Shown: positions 14,158 to 21,821, numbered from the stretch's first letter. The stretch is DNA of 24,355 nucleotides from JACDET01 sp035568375 (GCA_035568375.1 DATMOG010000086.1:1-24355), one strand, 5' to 3'. Program-made: numbers and translations. The notes: generated from the sequence alone by a model not told the origin.

Positions 14158-15485
14158 TTTCTTCCGACCCCAACATAGTGAAAGCCGAATTCCTTCGCTT
14201 TCTCAGGGCTGTAGATGTTGCGGCCGTCAATGAGATTGGGAGATTTCATGACATCTTTTATTTTTTTCAAATTCAACTGTCTAAATTCATTCCATTCCGT
14301 AATAATAAGTAACAAATCAGCATCAGTTGCTGCTTCATAAGCATCCTCAACAAAATGAATACCTTTACGATCTTTCAACAATCGCTTGGCATTGCCCATT
14401 GCAACGGGATCAAATGTTTTTATCGTTACACCTTCGTCAAGTAGTGCATTGATAATCACTAGAGATGGTGCATCTCGCATATCATCAGTATCAGGTTTAA
14501 AAGATAACCCTAAAACACCAATGGTACTATCAGCTAATTTGTCACCAAGAAATTGTTTTGCTTTTTTGACAATTCCCATAATAGCATCTTCATTAACTGC
14601 ATCAACTGCACGAAGTAACATAAAATCATAACCGTAATTTTTTGCAATTGAAAGGAGTGCCTTTACATCTTTGGGAAAACAACTACCTCCATATCCCGCT
14701 CCAGGATTAAGAAATGCTGTACCAATACGCTTATCAAGACCAACTGCTTCCAAAACTTTAATACCGTCAGCTCCGGTAACTTCTGAAAGCTGAGCTATTG
14801 CATTTGAGAAGGAAATTTTTGTCGCCAGGAATGCATTTGATGCATACTTCACCATCTCTGCAGTTTCAATGTTGCAAAGGAATAATCCGCCTTCTTGTGT
14901 TTCACCCTTCAAAGAGGTCATCAATGGCCTGTGCAATTCAACTAAAATATCTTCTGCCCGTTTTTCTTCAGTCCCGATAACAATCCGGTCAGGATGCATG
15001 GTATCTGCAATTGCTTGTCCTTCACGAAGAAACTCTGGCACTGACGCAATATCGAACTTTGCAGACTCAGACTTTACTTCTTCCATTAATTTCTGTACTT
15101 TTTTGTTTGTACCGACGGGGACAGTGCTTTTTACATTTACAACCGTGTATCCATCCAGATGCTTTCCAACTTTTTCTGCAACTTCGTATACGACTGAAAG
15201 GTCAGCTTCGCCACTTGCTTTTGGAGGAGTACCAACAGCAATAAAAACAACATCTGATTTTGAGATTGCAGGGTCATAATCGAGGGTAAAAAGCAATCGT
15301 TTTGCTTTCACATTTCGTTTTACGAGTTCATCTAAACCAGGTTCATAAATCGGAATTATGCCTTTTTTAAGATTTTCAACTTTTTCAGAGGTATGACCGA
15401 TAACCCAAACCGTATTCCCTAAATCGGCAAATACTGCTGCGCTTACTAAACCAACATAACCATGTCCCACAAATGTTATTGTCAT
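14154..15485 (-). CDS. ugd: UDP-glucose 6-dehydrogenase
   Basis: The enzyme oxidises UDP-glucose to UDP-glucuronate with two NAD. The 443-residue protein has the N-terminal GHGYVGLVSAAVFA Rossmann loop (7-20), FIAVGTPP (81-88), VKSTVPVGT (118-126), PEFLREGQA (150-158), the central EMVKYASNAFLATKISFSN helix, and the catalytic Cys269 in GGSCFPKD. The C-terminal UDP-binding part has GLSFKPDTDDMRDAPS. Length is normal. It is the first gene of a minus-strand unit with rmd and gmd, and its product is the substrate of the decarboxylase-like enzyme further downstream. An inverted repeat covers its likely promoter. Confidence 0.97.
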   Translation of the reverse strand: MTITFVGHGYVGLVSAAVFADLGNTVWVIGHTSEKVENLKKGIIPIYEPGLDELVKRNVKAKRLLFTLDYDPAISKSDVVFIAVGTPPKASGEADLSVVYEVAEKVGKHLDGYTVVNVKSTVPVGTNKKVQKLMEEVKSESAKFDIASVPEFLREGQAIADTMHPDRIVIGTEEKRAEDILVELHRPLMTSLKGETQEGGLFLCNIETAEMVKYASNAFLATKISFSNAIAQLSEVTGADGIKVLEAVGLDKRIGTAFLNPGAGYGGSCFPKDVKALLSIAKNYGYDFMLLRAVDAVNEDAIMGIVKKAKQFLGDKLADSTIGVLGLSFKPDTDDMRDAPSLVIINALLDEGVTIKTFDPVAMGNAKRLLKDRKGIHFVEDAYEAATDADLLLIITEWNEFRQLNLKKIKDVMKSPNLIDGRNIYSPEKAKEFGFHYVGVGRK

Positions 15486-15497
15486 AATAACTAGTTC

Positions 15498-15528
15498 TTA
15501 TATTGTACCATTATTGGGTACAATATAA
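15498..15528 (-). promoter_or_regulatory. Perfect 12-bp inverted repeat over the likely ugd promoter
   Basis: TTATATTGTACC (15498-15509) and GGTACAATATAA (15517-15528) are perfect inverted copies separated by 7 bases. On the minus strand the arm nearest ugd contains TGGTACAAT, an extended -10 (TGnTACAAT), which would start transcription about 9 bases before the ugd ATG. So the dyad could be an operator, or a hairpin ending the upstream Nudix transcript. No T-run follows, which makes a pure terminator less likely. Confidence 0.55.
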
Positions 15529-15549
15529 AAGTCCCGAATCTATTTACCC

Positions 15550-16080
15550 TTACAGTTTACCTTCTTTTCGAAATCTATCAAAAATTGCTAAAGCTGCGAT
15601 ATGGGTTGCTATCGTTAGTTCTCCGTTTTCAATTTTTTCTAAGATAGTTTCCAAAGGTAATTTTATCAGAGAGATCTCCTCATCATCATCCAAATTTTTT
15701 TTCCCTTTTTCTAAATCTGTTGCGGCAAAAAGATGCATTTTTGCTACAGTATTTGAAGAAGTATTCCATTCTGCAATCTTATCCCACTTTTTGGCGATAA
15801 AACCAGTTTCTTCTTTTAATTCACGCATTGCAGCTGTAAGCGGATCCTCCGTATCTTCGATTGACCCAGCAACCACCTCAAGAGTCATTTCCTGCAAAGC
15901 ATCCCGATATTGTGACTCCAGATAAATTTCATTTGACGCAGTATAAGGAATAACAAAAACGACAGGATCACGATCAACAAAATCTTTAGAAAAGTGTTTA
16001 CCGTTTCGGTCAATATCAATATGTTTGATTCTAAAGTATTTTGAGGTAAAAACTGTCTTTATGGAAAGTATCTTCATCAT
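15550..16080 (-). CDS. Nudix hydrolase, ADP-ribose pyrophosphatase type
   Basis: The 176-residue protein has a complete Nudix box at 72-94: G72, then E78, R86-E87-L88, E90-E91 and G93, in GSIEDTEDPLTAAMRELKEE plus TGF. The N-terminal half (RDPVVFVIPYTASNEIYLESQYR) is like ADP-ribose and ADP-sugar pyrophosphatases, which split nucleoside diphosphates linked to sugars. The exact substrate is not readable. It sits at the head of the minus-strand glycan block but is separated from ugd by 64 bases carrying an inverted repeat. Its own promoter (TATAAT on the minus strand, 16095-16100) lies about 14 bases before the ATG and overlaps a plus-strand -10. Confidence 0.9.
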   Translation of the reverse strand: MMKILSIKTVFTSKYFRIKHIDIDRNGKHFSKDFVDRDPVVFVIPYTASNEIYLESQYRDALQEMTLEVVAGSIEDTEDPLTAAMRELKEETGFIAKKWDKIAEWNTSSNTVAKMHLFAATDLEKGKKNLDDDEEISLIKLPLETILEKIENGELTIATHIAALAIFDRFRKEGKL

Positions 16081-16094
16081 AAGAATTACTTTGC

Positions 16095-16102
16095 ATTATA
16101 CT
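16095..16102. promoter_or_regulatory. Overlapping divergent -10 boxes
   Basis: ATTATACT reads TATAAT on the minus strand (16100-16095), serving the Nudix gene with a leader of about 8 bases, and TATACT on the plus strand (16097-16102), serving the RmlD-like gene. The two cannot be occupied by polymerase at once. A second plus-strand candidate is TGGAATAAT at 16126-16134, which would leave about 6 bases before the ATG at 16147. Confidence 0.45.
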
Positions 16103-16146
16103 GTCTTTATTTTTGTTTGTTAATATGGAATAATTACCAATACTCT

Positions 16147-17025
16147 ATGAAAATAGCTATTACAGGTGCCAACGGATTTATCGGAACAAGACTCGTCTCA
16201 TTACTCTCCAAAGAATATCAAATAGTGCCCATAGGGTATGAAGAAGGTATTGATATCGTTGATAAACACGCTGTAGAAAATGCTATCGGACAAACTGATG
16301 CAGAAACAATTCTTCATTTAGCAGCATATACTAATGTTGATGAAGCGGAAAAACAAAAAAGCCTTGGGAAAAAAAGCCCAGCCTGGCAAATCAACGTACT
16401 AGGAGCTATGCATGTCGCACAATCAGCCAAACAGTACAATAAAAAGCTAATCCATGTATCAACCGATATGGTATTCGGAGGAATTGAACAAGAATGGTAT
16501 CATGAATCAGATACTCCTTCTCCTGTAAACTTTTATGGTCTAACCAAATATGAAGGTGAACTAAAAGTGCAAGAAGCTGATCCTGAAGCTACTATCTTAC
16601 GTATTGCTTATCCTTACATGTGGCTCTCTGAAAAACGTGATTTTGCTCGATTATTTTTACAATTCTTTAAAGAAAAAAAAACGTTTAGCTCAGTATCAGA
16701 CTGTTTTTATGCACCAACCTATGTCGATGATATTGCTATTGTCCTTCAAGCGATTCTTGAAAAAAAACTCCCTGGTATTATCCACGGAGCAAGTGGGGAA
16801 AAATGGAGTGGATATGAAATTGCATTAAAAATTGCAGATACCTTTAAGTTTGATAAATCATTAGTTAGCCCAACAACAAGAGACACATTTTTTAAAGATC
16901 GTGCCCCAAGGAGCAAAAATACTGCTTTATATAATGATACGCTCATGTCACTTGGCATCAAACTCCATACTTTGGAAGAAGCGCTTACAGAAATACCTGA
17001 TGAGTCATTGACAACATCCAGTTAA
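16147..17025 (+). CDS. RmlD-like sugar-nucleotide reductase (SDR)
   Basis: The 292-residue protein belongs to the dTDP-4-dehydrorhamnose reductase (RmlD) family: ITGANGFIGTRL near the start, HLAAYTNVDEAE (57-68), INVLGAMHVA, HVSTDMVFGG (103-112, S105-T106-D107), and Y130-K134 in FYGLTKYEGE. PTYVDDIA follows. The start is set at the ATG giving MKIAITG; an upstream TTG would add ten residues without family similarity. RmlD reduces a 4-keto sugar nucleotide. Because the next genes make a CDP-linked 4-keto-6-deoxyglucose and a 3,5-epimerase, its substrate here is more likely a CDP sugar than dTDP. This is inference; no RmlA or RmlB lies in the window. Confidence 0.8.
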   Translation: MKIAITGANGFIGTRLVSLLSKEYQIVPIGYEEGIDIVDKHAVENAIGQTDAETILHLAAYTNVDEAEKQKSLGKKSPAWQINVLGAMHVAQSAKQYNKKLIHVSTDMVFGGIEQEWYHESDTPSPVNFYGLTKYEGELKVQEADPEATILRIAYPYMWLSEKRDFARLFLQFFKEKKTFSSVSDCFYAPTYVDDIAIVLQAILEKKLPGIIHGASGEKWSGYEIALKIADTFKFDKSLVSPTTRDTFFKDRAPRSKNTALYNDTLMSLGIKLHTLEEALTEIPDESLTTSS

Positions 17026-17070
17026 AAAGTTATTATAGCTTTTATTGGACTCGGTCAATTTTTTTAGATT

Positions 17071-17850
17071 ATGAAAGTTATAATTCTCTGCGGTGGAAAA
17101 GGAACCCGTTTAAAAGAAGAGACAGAATATAAGCCAAAACCAATGGTTGCAATCGGCGGAAAACCAATTCTCCTCCACCTCATGAAAATTTATGCCCATT
17201 ATGGCTTCACCGAATTCATTCTCGCACTTGGGTATAAAGCTGAATACATAAAAGATTACTTCATCAACCAAAAAGCATACTCTTCTGATTTTGAAATAAA
17301 GACGAAAACGCATGAAATGAAATTCTTCTTAGAAAGCAGAAACGAAATTACTGATTTCAAAATCACTTTCGTTGATACAGGTATTGAAACACAGATTGGT
17401 GAACGAATCTTAGCATGCAAAAAATATATTCCAGAAACTGATGAACATTTTATGTGGACCTATGGTGATGGAGTAACAGATCTTGACATGACTAAGTTAG
17501 TCGAATTTCATAAAAAGCAAAACACCATTGGAACAATTACGGGAGTCCATCCACGATCAAAATATGGCATTATAAAATTGATGGAAGATAATAAAGTTGC
17601 AGGTTTCGAAGAAAAACCCGTGCTTGATGACTGGATTAATGGTGGTTTTGGTGTCTACAAACGTGCATTCTTTGATTATTTGAAACCAAATGAAATGGAA
17701 CATCCTGCACTCAAACGCTTAGCTGCCAAAAAAGAATTATCTATTTATAAACATGAAGGCTTCTGGGCATCTGTTGATACAAATAAAGAACTTGAAGACT
17801 TAAATGCAACTTGGAATTCTGGAGAAGTCCCCTGGAAAGTTTGGCAATAA
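17071..17850 (+). CDS. rfbF: Glucose-1-phosphate cytidylyltransferase
   Basis: RfbF makes CDP-glucose from CTP and glucose 1-phosphate. The 259-residue protein matches the family in length (about 257). Motifs are LCGGKGTRLKEETEYKPKPM at the N-terminus (nucleotide-binding loop), GGKPILLHLMKIYAHYGF, LALGYKAEYIKDYF, and TYGDGVTDLD with the metal-binding aspartates. The C-terminal end has FEEKPVLDDWINGGFGV and HEGFWASVDTNKELEDLN, which are typical for this enzyme and differ from RmlA. No Shine-Dalgarno is visible; a possible -10, TATTAT, lies at 17031-17036. The dehydratase gene starts 4 bases after its stop. Confidence 0.96.
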   Translation: MKVIILCGGKGTRLKEETEYKPKPMVAIGGKPILLHLMKIYAHYGFTEFILALGYKAEYIKDYFINQKAYSSDFEIKTKTHEMKFFLESRNEITDFKITFVDTGIETQIGERILACKKYIPETDEHFMWTYGDGVTDLDMTKLVEFHKKQNTIGTITGVHPRSKYGIIKLMEDNKVAGFEEKPVLDDWINGGFGVYKRAFFDYLKPNEMEHPALKRLAAKKELSIYKHEGFWASVDTNKELEDLNATWNSGEVPWKVWQ

Positions 17851-17854
17851 ATAT

Positions 17855-18961
17855 ATGTTTAACAATGTCTTCAAGGATAAAAAAATAATTGTTACCGGCC
17901 ATACTGGCTTTAAAGGAGCTTGGATTACCATATGGCTTCATCATCTTGGAGCTCATATAGTCGGCATTTCCAAAGATGTCCCCACAAATCCTTCTCTTTT
18001 TGAAGAATTGAAACTTGAAGAAAGAATAGAGCATCATAATACCGATATCTGTGACCTGGACAACATAAAAAAAATTTTTCAGGAAACGAAACCTGATTTT
18101 GTCTTTCATCTTGCAGCTCAGCCAATTGTCTCAGTGTCATATCAGGATCCCATCAGCACGTTACAAACAAATATCCTTGGTACAGCAAATATCCTTGAAG
18201 CACTAAGGACACTTGAAAATCGCTGCAATGCTATTATGATTACAAGCGACAAATGCTATGATAATGTCGAATGGGTATGGGGATATCGAGAAAAAGATGC
18301 TCTTGGAGGAAAAGATCCGTATAGTGCATCTAAAGGAGCTGCAGAATTAATCATTAAAACATACTATCATTCTTATTTCAAAACCTCTGATTCAAATATC
18401 AAATTAGTCTCAACACGTGCTGGCAATGTTGTTGGTGGAGGAGATTGGGCAGTTGATAGGATTGTTCCCGACAGCATACGAGCATGGTCACAAGAAGAGA
18501 AAGTAAAAATTCGCAATCCAAAATCAACCCGCCCCTGGCAACATGTTCTTGAACCATTAAGCGGTTATTTACGCTCTGCTCAAATCCTACAAGAAAATTC
18601 TGACAAGATTCATGGTGAACCATTTAATTTTGGCCCAAATGCTGATCAAAATTACACAGTATTAGAACTCTTGGAAGAAATTAGTAAATACTGGGAATTT
18701 AAACAACGAGAAGAAAAATTTTCCATCGAACCGAATACCGCTTATCATGAGGCAGGTTTGTTAAAACTTAACTGTGACAAAGCACTCTTTTACCTCCAAT
18801 GGAAGCCAACATTACCGTTTGAAGAGACGGCTCGTTTCACTGGAGAGTGGTATGATACCTATTATCATAAAAAAACAGACAACTTATTTGACTATACAGT
18901 CAAACAAATTGATGCATATGTTGCAAAAGCAAAACAAAAAAATCTGACCTGGGCACTATGA
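17855..18961 (+). CDS. rfbG: CDP-glucose 4,6-dehydratase
   Basis: RfbG converts CDP-glucose to CDP-4-keto-6-deoxy-D-glucose, the branch point for 6-deoxy and 3,6-dideoxy hexoses. The 368-residue SDR has VTGHTGFKGAWITIWL at its start, HLAAQPIVSVSYQDP, the TSDKCYDN stretch, and KDPYSASKGAAELI with the YxxxK pair, followed by RAGNVVGGGDWAVDRIVPD, all characteristic of RfbG. The chosen ATG gives MFNNVFKDKKIIVTG; a further upstream ATG at 17804 would overlap rfbF by 47 bases and adds no family sequence. The TGA overlaps the next start as ATGA (18958-18961). Confidence 0.96.
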   Translation: MFNNVFKDKKIIVTGHTGFKGAWITIWLHHLGAHIVGISKDVPTNPSLFEELKLEERIEHHNTDICDLDNIKKIFQETKPDFVFHLAAQPIVSVSYQDPISTLQTNILGTANILEALRTLENRCNAIMITSDKCYDNVEWVWGYREKDALGGKDPYSASKGAAELIIKTYYHSYFKTSDSNIKLVSTRAGNVVGGGDWAVDRIVPDSIRAWSQEEKVKIRNPKSTRPWQHVLEPLSGYLRSAQILQENSDKIHGEPFNFGPNADQNYTVLELLEEISKYWEFKQREEKFSIEPNTAYHEAGLLKLNCDKALFYLQWKPTLPFEETARFTGEWYDTYYHKKTDNLFDYTVKQIDAYVAKAKQKNLTWAL

Positions 18962-19482
18962 TTATTACTCCAACCGATCTTAAAGATCTCTATGTTATTA
19001 AACGAGAACCACGCACAGATGAACGTGGTTTTTTCGTTCGGGTATTTGCTAAAGAAGAACTGGCAAAAATGGGCATTGATTTCGATATTGTTCATATTAA
19101 TCAGGCACTTTCAGTTCAAAAAGGAACATTACGTGGTCTCCACTCACAACTTGCACCCAAACAAGAAATAAAATTCATTCATTGTATAAAAGGAAAAGTC
19201 TTTGATGTTGCTGTTGATATGAGGGAAGACTCGCCTACCTACCAAAAATGGTTTGGTGTTGAACTCTCAGAGGATAATAATACGATGATTTGTATCCCAA
19301 AAGGTTTCGCTCATGGCTATCAATCCTTAACTGACAATAGTGTTTTAGAATATCTTGTATCCGAATACTATGCCCCTGAATATGAAAAAGGATTTCGATG
19401 GAATGATCCAAAATTGGATATTACCTGGCCTGTTGCAAACCCTATCTTATCTCCAAAAGACCAAAATTGGCCACTGCTATAA
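18958..19482 (+). CDS. RmlC-like 3,5-epimerase family protein
   Basis: The 174-residue cupin belongs to the dTDP-4-dehydrorhamnose 3,5-epimerase family: DERGFFVRVF at about 21-30, LRGLHSQ with the catalytic histidine, KVFDVAVDMREDSPTYQKW, PKGFAHGYQSL, and the YLVSEYYAPEYEKGFRWNDP end signature. Length is close to the usual 180. It is translationally coupled to rfbG, so the substrate is most likely CDP-4-keto-6-deoxyglucose. Together with the RmlD-like reductase this would give a CDP-6-deoxy-L-hexose. The product of epimerisation at C3 alone or at both C3 and C5 cannot be told from sequence. Confidence 0.88.
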   Translation: MIITPTDLKDLYVIKREPRTDERGFFVRVFAKEELAKMGIDFDIVHINQALSVQKGTLRGLHSQLAPKQEIKFIHCIKGKVFDVAVDMREDSPTYQKWFGVELSEDNNTMICIPKGFAHGYQSLTDNSVLEYLVSEYYAPEYEKGFRWNDPKLDITWPVANPILSPKDQNWPLL

Positions 19483-19497
19483 ATCATGAGTTAGCAG

Positions 19498-19503
19498 TAT
19501 AAT
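19498..19503 (+). promoter_or_regulatory. -10 box of the GT2 gene at 19510, predicted leaderless
   Basis: A perfect TATAAT is followed by six bases (ACATCT) and the ATG at 19510. Transcription would begin on or next to the start codon. No convincing -35 is present. Confidence 0.6.
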
Positions 19504-19509
19504 ACATCT

Positions 19510-20463
19510 ATGTTTATCAGCGTTGTTATTCCAACATATAATGTCGTTTCACTATTGCGTCAAAACTTGCCTCATGTCATCGAAGCTCTTACAGAGTACG
19601 ATACACACAAAGTGGAACTGATTGTTACTGACAATCATTCTACCGATGACACAATTACCTATCTCAAAGAGCTACAAAAGGAAGCACCTATTCCCGTTGT
19701 TGTTTTGGAAAATAGTTTCAACGGTGGATTTGCAATCAACGCTAACAGAGGTGTTCATGCTGCAAAAGGAGATGTTGTTATCCTTCTTGGATCAGACGTT
19801 CGCCCTGCAAAAGATTTCATTAAGCCATTACTTCCCTATTTTACCGATGAAACTGTTTTTGCTGTTGGTTGCGCAAACGAAAGCGATGAGGATATCGGGA
19901 CAAATATTTTACGTGGGAGAGGCATTGGCAAGTGGGAAAAAGGTTTTTTGATGCATCGCAACGGAGCATTTATTAATAACAACACACTTTGGGTCGATTG
20001 TGGAAGCGGAGCTTTCAGAAAATCAATTTGGGATCGTATCGGCGGTCTGCAGGAGTTATACCGGCCATTTTATTGGGAAGATGTTGATCTTTCCTATCGT
20101 GCTCAAAAAATGGGCTATTCAGTAAAAGTTGAGAAATCTTCCCGCGTCGTCCACGAACATAAAAAAGGTTCAATTAAAAAAGGAGAAAAATCTGCTTTTG
20201 TGATACAAACAACATATCGCAATCAATTCTTCTTCGTTTGGCTTAATATTACCGATAAAAAAATGTTTCGAAACCATTTACTCTATCTCCCTTATCATAT
20301 TCTTACTGCAATCAAAGATGGCAACTGGCTTTTTCTCAAAGGTTTTTTCTTTGCGCTATTACAACTTGGAAAAATTCGTTCTGAAAGAAGAAAAATTCTT
20401 CAAAAATTTACAGTGAGCGATAAAGAAATCTTAAAACAATTTGTAAAAGAAGTTAAAAACTAA
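19510..20463 (+). CDS. Family 2 glycosyltransferase
   Basis: The 317-residue protein has a GT-A fold of family GT2: VVIPTYNV at 5-12, TDNHSTDDT (nucleotide-binding loop), GGFAINANRGVHAAKGDVV, LGSDVRP in the DxD position, CGSGAFRKSIWDRIGG, and the catalytic WEDVDLSYRAQKMGY. A C-terminal stretch (about 235-285) is hydrophobic and aromatic and may lie on the membrane. The donor is presumably one of the nucleotide sugars made nearby; rhamnosyltransferase-like proteins share this pattern, but the exact sugar is not shown. It has its own leaderless promoter 27 bases after the epimerase gene and ends at a weak terminator. Confidence 0.9.
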   Translation: MFISVVIPTYNVVSLLRQNLPHVIEALTEYDTHKVELIVTDNHSTDDTITYLKELQKEAPIPVVVLENSFNGGFAINANRGVHAAKGDVVILLGSDVRPAKDFIKPLLPYFTDETVFAVGCANESDEDIGTNILRGRGIGKWEKGFLMHRNGAFINNNTLWVDCGSGAFRKSIWDRIGGLQELYRPFYWEDVDLSYRAQKMGYSVKVEKSSRVVHEHKKGSIKKGEKSAFVIQTTYRNQFFFVWLNITDKKMFRNHLLYLPYHILTAIKDGNWLFLKGFFFALLQLGKIRSERRKILQKFTVSDKEILKQFVKEVKN

Positions 20464-20518
20464 AAAAATAACCTATAGCATACCGTGAACCTATCAAGTA
20501 GTACTGCTAGCAAAAACT

Positions 20519-20546
20519 CAAGACATATTCATCTTGTTATTTTTTC
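20519..20546 (+). terminator. Weak terminator after the first GT2 gene
   Basis: CAAGA and TCTTG (20519-20536) form a 5-bp stem with an 8-base loop, followed by TTATTTTTTC. The T-run overlaps the last codons and stop of the convergent gene at 20537. Short stem, so moderate confidence. Confidence 0.4.
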
Positions 20547-21658
20547 TGCGTTAATGTAACAGACATACCTTCTTCAACCTGCTTAGCATCTATTGTCCAT
20601 CCTTGAGCTATTGCCGTCGTAAAGAATGTTGGAAAATCTTCTAACGAAATCGATTGGTAGCTTCGGGTTATACCCATTTCTGTAGCTACCTCTTCATAGT
20701 TTGGGTAGTGGTCATTAAATTCTATCCCTGCACCCATTCCAGATTGGTTCCTAATTATTTGTGCTGCAAGCTCTGTTTCTCGATTCACATAGTCAACATC
20801 ACCACTTATCCTTACAAATGCGGGGTCTAGCTCTGCAACACCTTTGCCATAAACAAATTCTCTACAATGTATTTCTATAGGCAAATGGGTACGAGATTTT
20901 ATCTCTCCTCCAAGAAAAAAATATCTATCACACTTTGCATCACTTAGAGAAATGGTACTGCCGGGATATTGCATAATATCATCGGCAACATGCAAATAAA
21001 GACCCTGAAGAGATAAGTCTGCATGAGGGAGAATGATACATTTACCCTTGCCTGAAAGAACTCCGTACGCATCCTTTTTTTTATCTTCATCACATGTATC
21101 TGGACCAATTATAATATTGTCACATCCCTCTATTGTAAAATCAAAGCGCCCCGTTTCATCTCTATCATGTCTTTTTTCTCCTTCAACACTTCCCAAATAT
21201 ACATCAGGTCTCTTTAATCTTTGATGTTTCCGTTCACCTGTAAATGTTAATGCATCATTGGAATCATGCCTACCGATATGTCCAGTAATGATCAACACTT
21301 TTTCTTCAGGATTTATTTGAGATTCATCGGCATATCCGTAGATCTCATGTATTACACGATCTGGAACTCGTAAATCAGGATTATCTTGATAAGTCTTTGC
21401 AATTGTAAGTGCACGTGTCCATGACTCCCGAGACAAATTGCTGTTTGCGTTTTGTAATTGCTCAAAAATTTCTTCGTTTATTTCTGAGCGATTCTCAAGA
21501 ATCTTATTAATATCATGACCTTCCTTTGAGAAAATAATAGTTTTAAATTGTTCAGTAGAATTATACATACTAGCAACCAGTAAATTACTGATTGCTTCAT
21601 TCCTGTCAAATTGCTGTATCTCTTCAAAGTTAAGGCCAATAGGTATTTCATCATTCAT
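20537..21658 (-). CDS. Unrecognised 373-residue protein inside the glycosyltransferase region
   Basis: I do not recognise the family. The product is soluble-looking, acidic, with no signal peptide or membrane span. Residues 1-115 appear mostly helical (LSRESWTRALTIAKTYQDNP, then RVIHEIYGYAD). VLIITGHIGRHDS (121-133) looks like a buried strand and turn. Residues 150-292 are rich in short hydrophobic strands and glycine/aspartate turns (FTIEGCDNIIIGPDT, YGVLSGKGKCIILPHADL, YFFLGGEIKS, VRISGDVDYV), compatible with a beta-solenoid. Five cysteines lie at 179, 189, 207, 243 and 265. The end (310-373) is mixed and may be a separate small domain. It is the only minus-strand gene between plus-strand GT2 genes, with its own divergent upstream region of 173 bases. 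A solenoid or scaffold role is only a guess. Confidence 0.8.
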   Translation of the reverse strand: MNDEIPIGLNFEEIQQFDRNEAISNLLVASMYNSTEQFKTIIFSKEGHDINKILENRSEINEEIFEQLQNANSNLSRESWTRALTIAKTYQDNPDLRVPDRVIHEIYGYADESQINPEEKVLIITGHIGRHDSNDALTFTGERKHQRLKRPDVYLGSVEGEKRHDRDETGRFDFTIEGCDNIIIGPDTCDEDKKKDAYGVLSGKGKCIILPHADLSLQGLYLHVADDIMQYPGSTISLSDAKCDRYFFLGGEIKSRTHLPIEIHCREFVYGKGVAELDPAFVRISGDVDYVNRETELAAQIIRNQSGMGAGIEFNDHYPNYEEVATEMGITRSYQSISLEDFPTFFTTAIAQGWTIDAKQVEEGMSVTLTQKK

Positions 21659-21771
21659 ATTTTTGAATTAACAAATTACAAAGAGGATTGTAAATATTTG
21701 CAATAGCAACATCCGATATTCTGATAAATAAAAAGAAATACATTATTGTAGACTAGTAAAATCTATCACTT

Positions 21772-21821
21772 AAGATATTTCTTTATAAAAGATATTTGTA
21801 TTATAATGTGATCTAGTCACA
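21772..21821 (+). promoter_or_regulatory. Promoter region with direct repeats and a TGTGA-N5-TCACA dyad
   Basis: TATAAT lies at 21802-21807, giving a leader of about 18 bases before the ATG at 21832. Upstream, AAGATATTT occurs twice (21772-21780 and 21789-21797), 17 bases apart. TGTGA and TCACA (21807-21821) form a dyad over the expected transcription start. No Shine-Dalgarno is seen. Confidence 0.45.

Noticed and set aside
16117..16146. Upstream TTG start for the RmlD-like gene
   Set aside because: The added ten residues lack family similarity, and the ATG at 16147 gives the standard MKIAITG start.
17804..17854. Longer rfbG starting at an upstream ATG
   Set aside because: It would overlap rfbF by 47 bases, and the added 17 residues are just rfbF read in another frame.
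3020..18961. Possible UGA recoding, as in some CPR lineages
   Set aside because: TGA acts as a real stop in the 4-bp overlaps of the regulator/secD, ugd/rmd and rfbG/rmlC-like pairs, and the proteins end where their families end.
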